NCBI RefSeq assembly: GCF_900078395.1
Contig: NZ_FKLA01000007.1
Span: 183,432-247,431 of the forward strand
Reading direction: 5' to 3'
Origin: Anaerotruncus rubiinfantis
GTDB lineage: Bacteria > Bacillota > Clostridia > Oscillospirales > Ruminococcaceae
Length of the DNA stretch: 64,000 nucleotides
Program-made: the position numbers and the translations under genes
Shown: piece by piece, positions 63,687 to 64,000 of the stretch
Layout: each line of letters starts with the position of its first letter
Position numbering within the stretch: the stretch's first letter is position 1
The notes under the pieces: model-generated
What the model was told of the DNA's origin: nothing
Database searches by the model: none
Seen by the model: the letters and a program-made list of their open reading frames with translations, nothing else

Positions 63687-64000
63687 ATCGGGGCAGAAAA
63701 CCGATTTTTTTGTAGACCTTGTCAAGCGTGCGCTGGGAAAGCGCAAGCGCACGTTCTGCGCCCGCTTTGTAGCACTGCTCGAGATATGCTTTATCCTTCA
63801 TATAAGCGTCGAACCGCTCGCGCACCGGGCGCAGCGTTTCGGCGACCGCTTCACCGACCGCCATTTTGAAGTCGCCGTAGCCTTTGCCGGTAAATTCGTT
63901 TTCAATTTCCTCGTAGGACTTGCCAGTGACCACCGAATAGATTGACATCAGGTTGTTGATGCCGTCCTTGCCGTCGCGGTAAGCGACCAGCGCCTCCGAA
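63685..64000 (-). CDS. trpS: Tryptophanyl-tRNA synthetase, C-terminal part (cut by window end)
   Basis: About 105 C-terminal residues are visible, running off the window. DGINNLMSIYSVVTGKSYEEIENEFTGKGYGDFKMAVGEAVAETLRPVRERFDAYMKDKAYLEQ matches the C-terminal helical region of bacterial TrpRS, including the GKGYGDFK motif and LRP. The Rossmann catalytic domain with HIGH and KMSKS motifs is outside the window. Its leader cannot be checked for a T-box. Confidence 0.9.
   Translation of the reverse strand, partial: SEALVAYRDGKDGINNLMSIYSVVTGKSYEEIENEFTGKGYGDFKMAVGEAVAETLRPVRERFDAYMKDKAYLEQCYKAGAERALALSQRTLDKVYKKIGFLPR

Overview
The window is one contiguous piece of a chromosome from a GC-rich, endospore-forming member of the Clostridia, most likely Oscillospirales/Oscillospiraceae. 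This rests on the gmk-rpoZ-coaBC-priA-def-fmt-rsmB-rlmN-stp-prkC-rsgA-thiN gene order typical of Firmicutes, on many sporulation genes (cotJABC, spoVT, spoVM, a sipL-like gene, spoIVA, spmAB), on strong Shine-Dalgarno sites and on a GlgC/GlgD glycogen operon. The species cannot be named from sequence alone. No tRNA, rRNA, CRISPR array, prophage or intact transposon was found.

Layout. 1-17000 (+): the end of gmk, rpoZ and a terminator, then two lipoprotein genes, then an almost uninterrupted housekeeping run: coaBC, priA, def, fmt, a membrane zinc peptidase, rsmB, rlmN, the PP2C phosphatase/PASTA kinase pair, rsgA, thiN and galM. 17000-25400: a sporulation-rich block. It holds cotJABC (-), with a cysteine-rich repeat tail on CotJC, spoVT (+), small regulators and small membrane proteins, a 27-codon spoVM missed by ordinary ORF cut-offs, sipL-like and spoIVA behind a sigma-E-like promoter, and an M23 lipoprotein (-). 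25400-34600: a very acidic secreted protein, a LysR regulator divergent from an iron-dependent alcohol dehydrogenase, an AEC transporter, an acetyltransferase, an M28 peptidase and a TatD nuclease.

34600-43000: metG and pyrG (with an intrinsic terminator in its leader), a DUF1846 protein, a histidine-kinase-like protein lacking the phospho-acceptor histidine, and gapA on the opposite strand. 43000-45240: an AT-richer debris island with remnants of an integrase, an Rhs protein and an XRE regulator, two small membrane-protein genes and two structured repeats. 45240-51300: the glgBCDA operon behind a near-consensus promoter. 51300-57000 (-): prmC, DUF1385, a two-component system and its lipoprotein. 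57000-64000: an XRE regulator, a histidine phosphatase, a lone leuB, DUF975, AbrB, spmAB, a small XRE gene, a YjbR-family gene and the 3' end of trpS.

Most notable are: (1) spoVM, sipL-like and spoIVA within 3.7 kb, the components expected to build the spore-coat basement layer; (2) several intergenic arrays of GC-rich hairpins, two of which share an 18-nt core and three hairpins whose stems differ by compensating changes; (3) a perfect 34-bp palindrome inside glgC; (4) the CotJC Cys-Gly-Cys tail; (5) the pyrG leader terminator.
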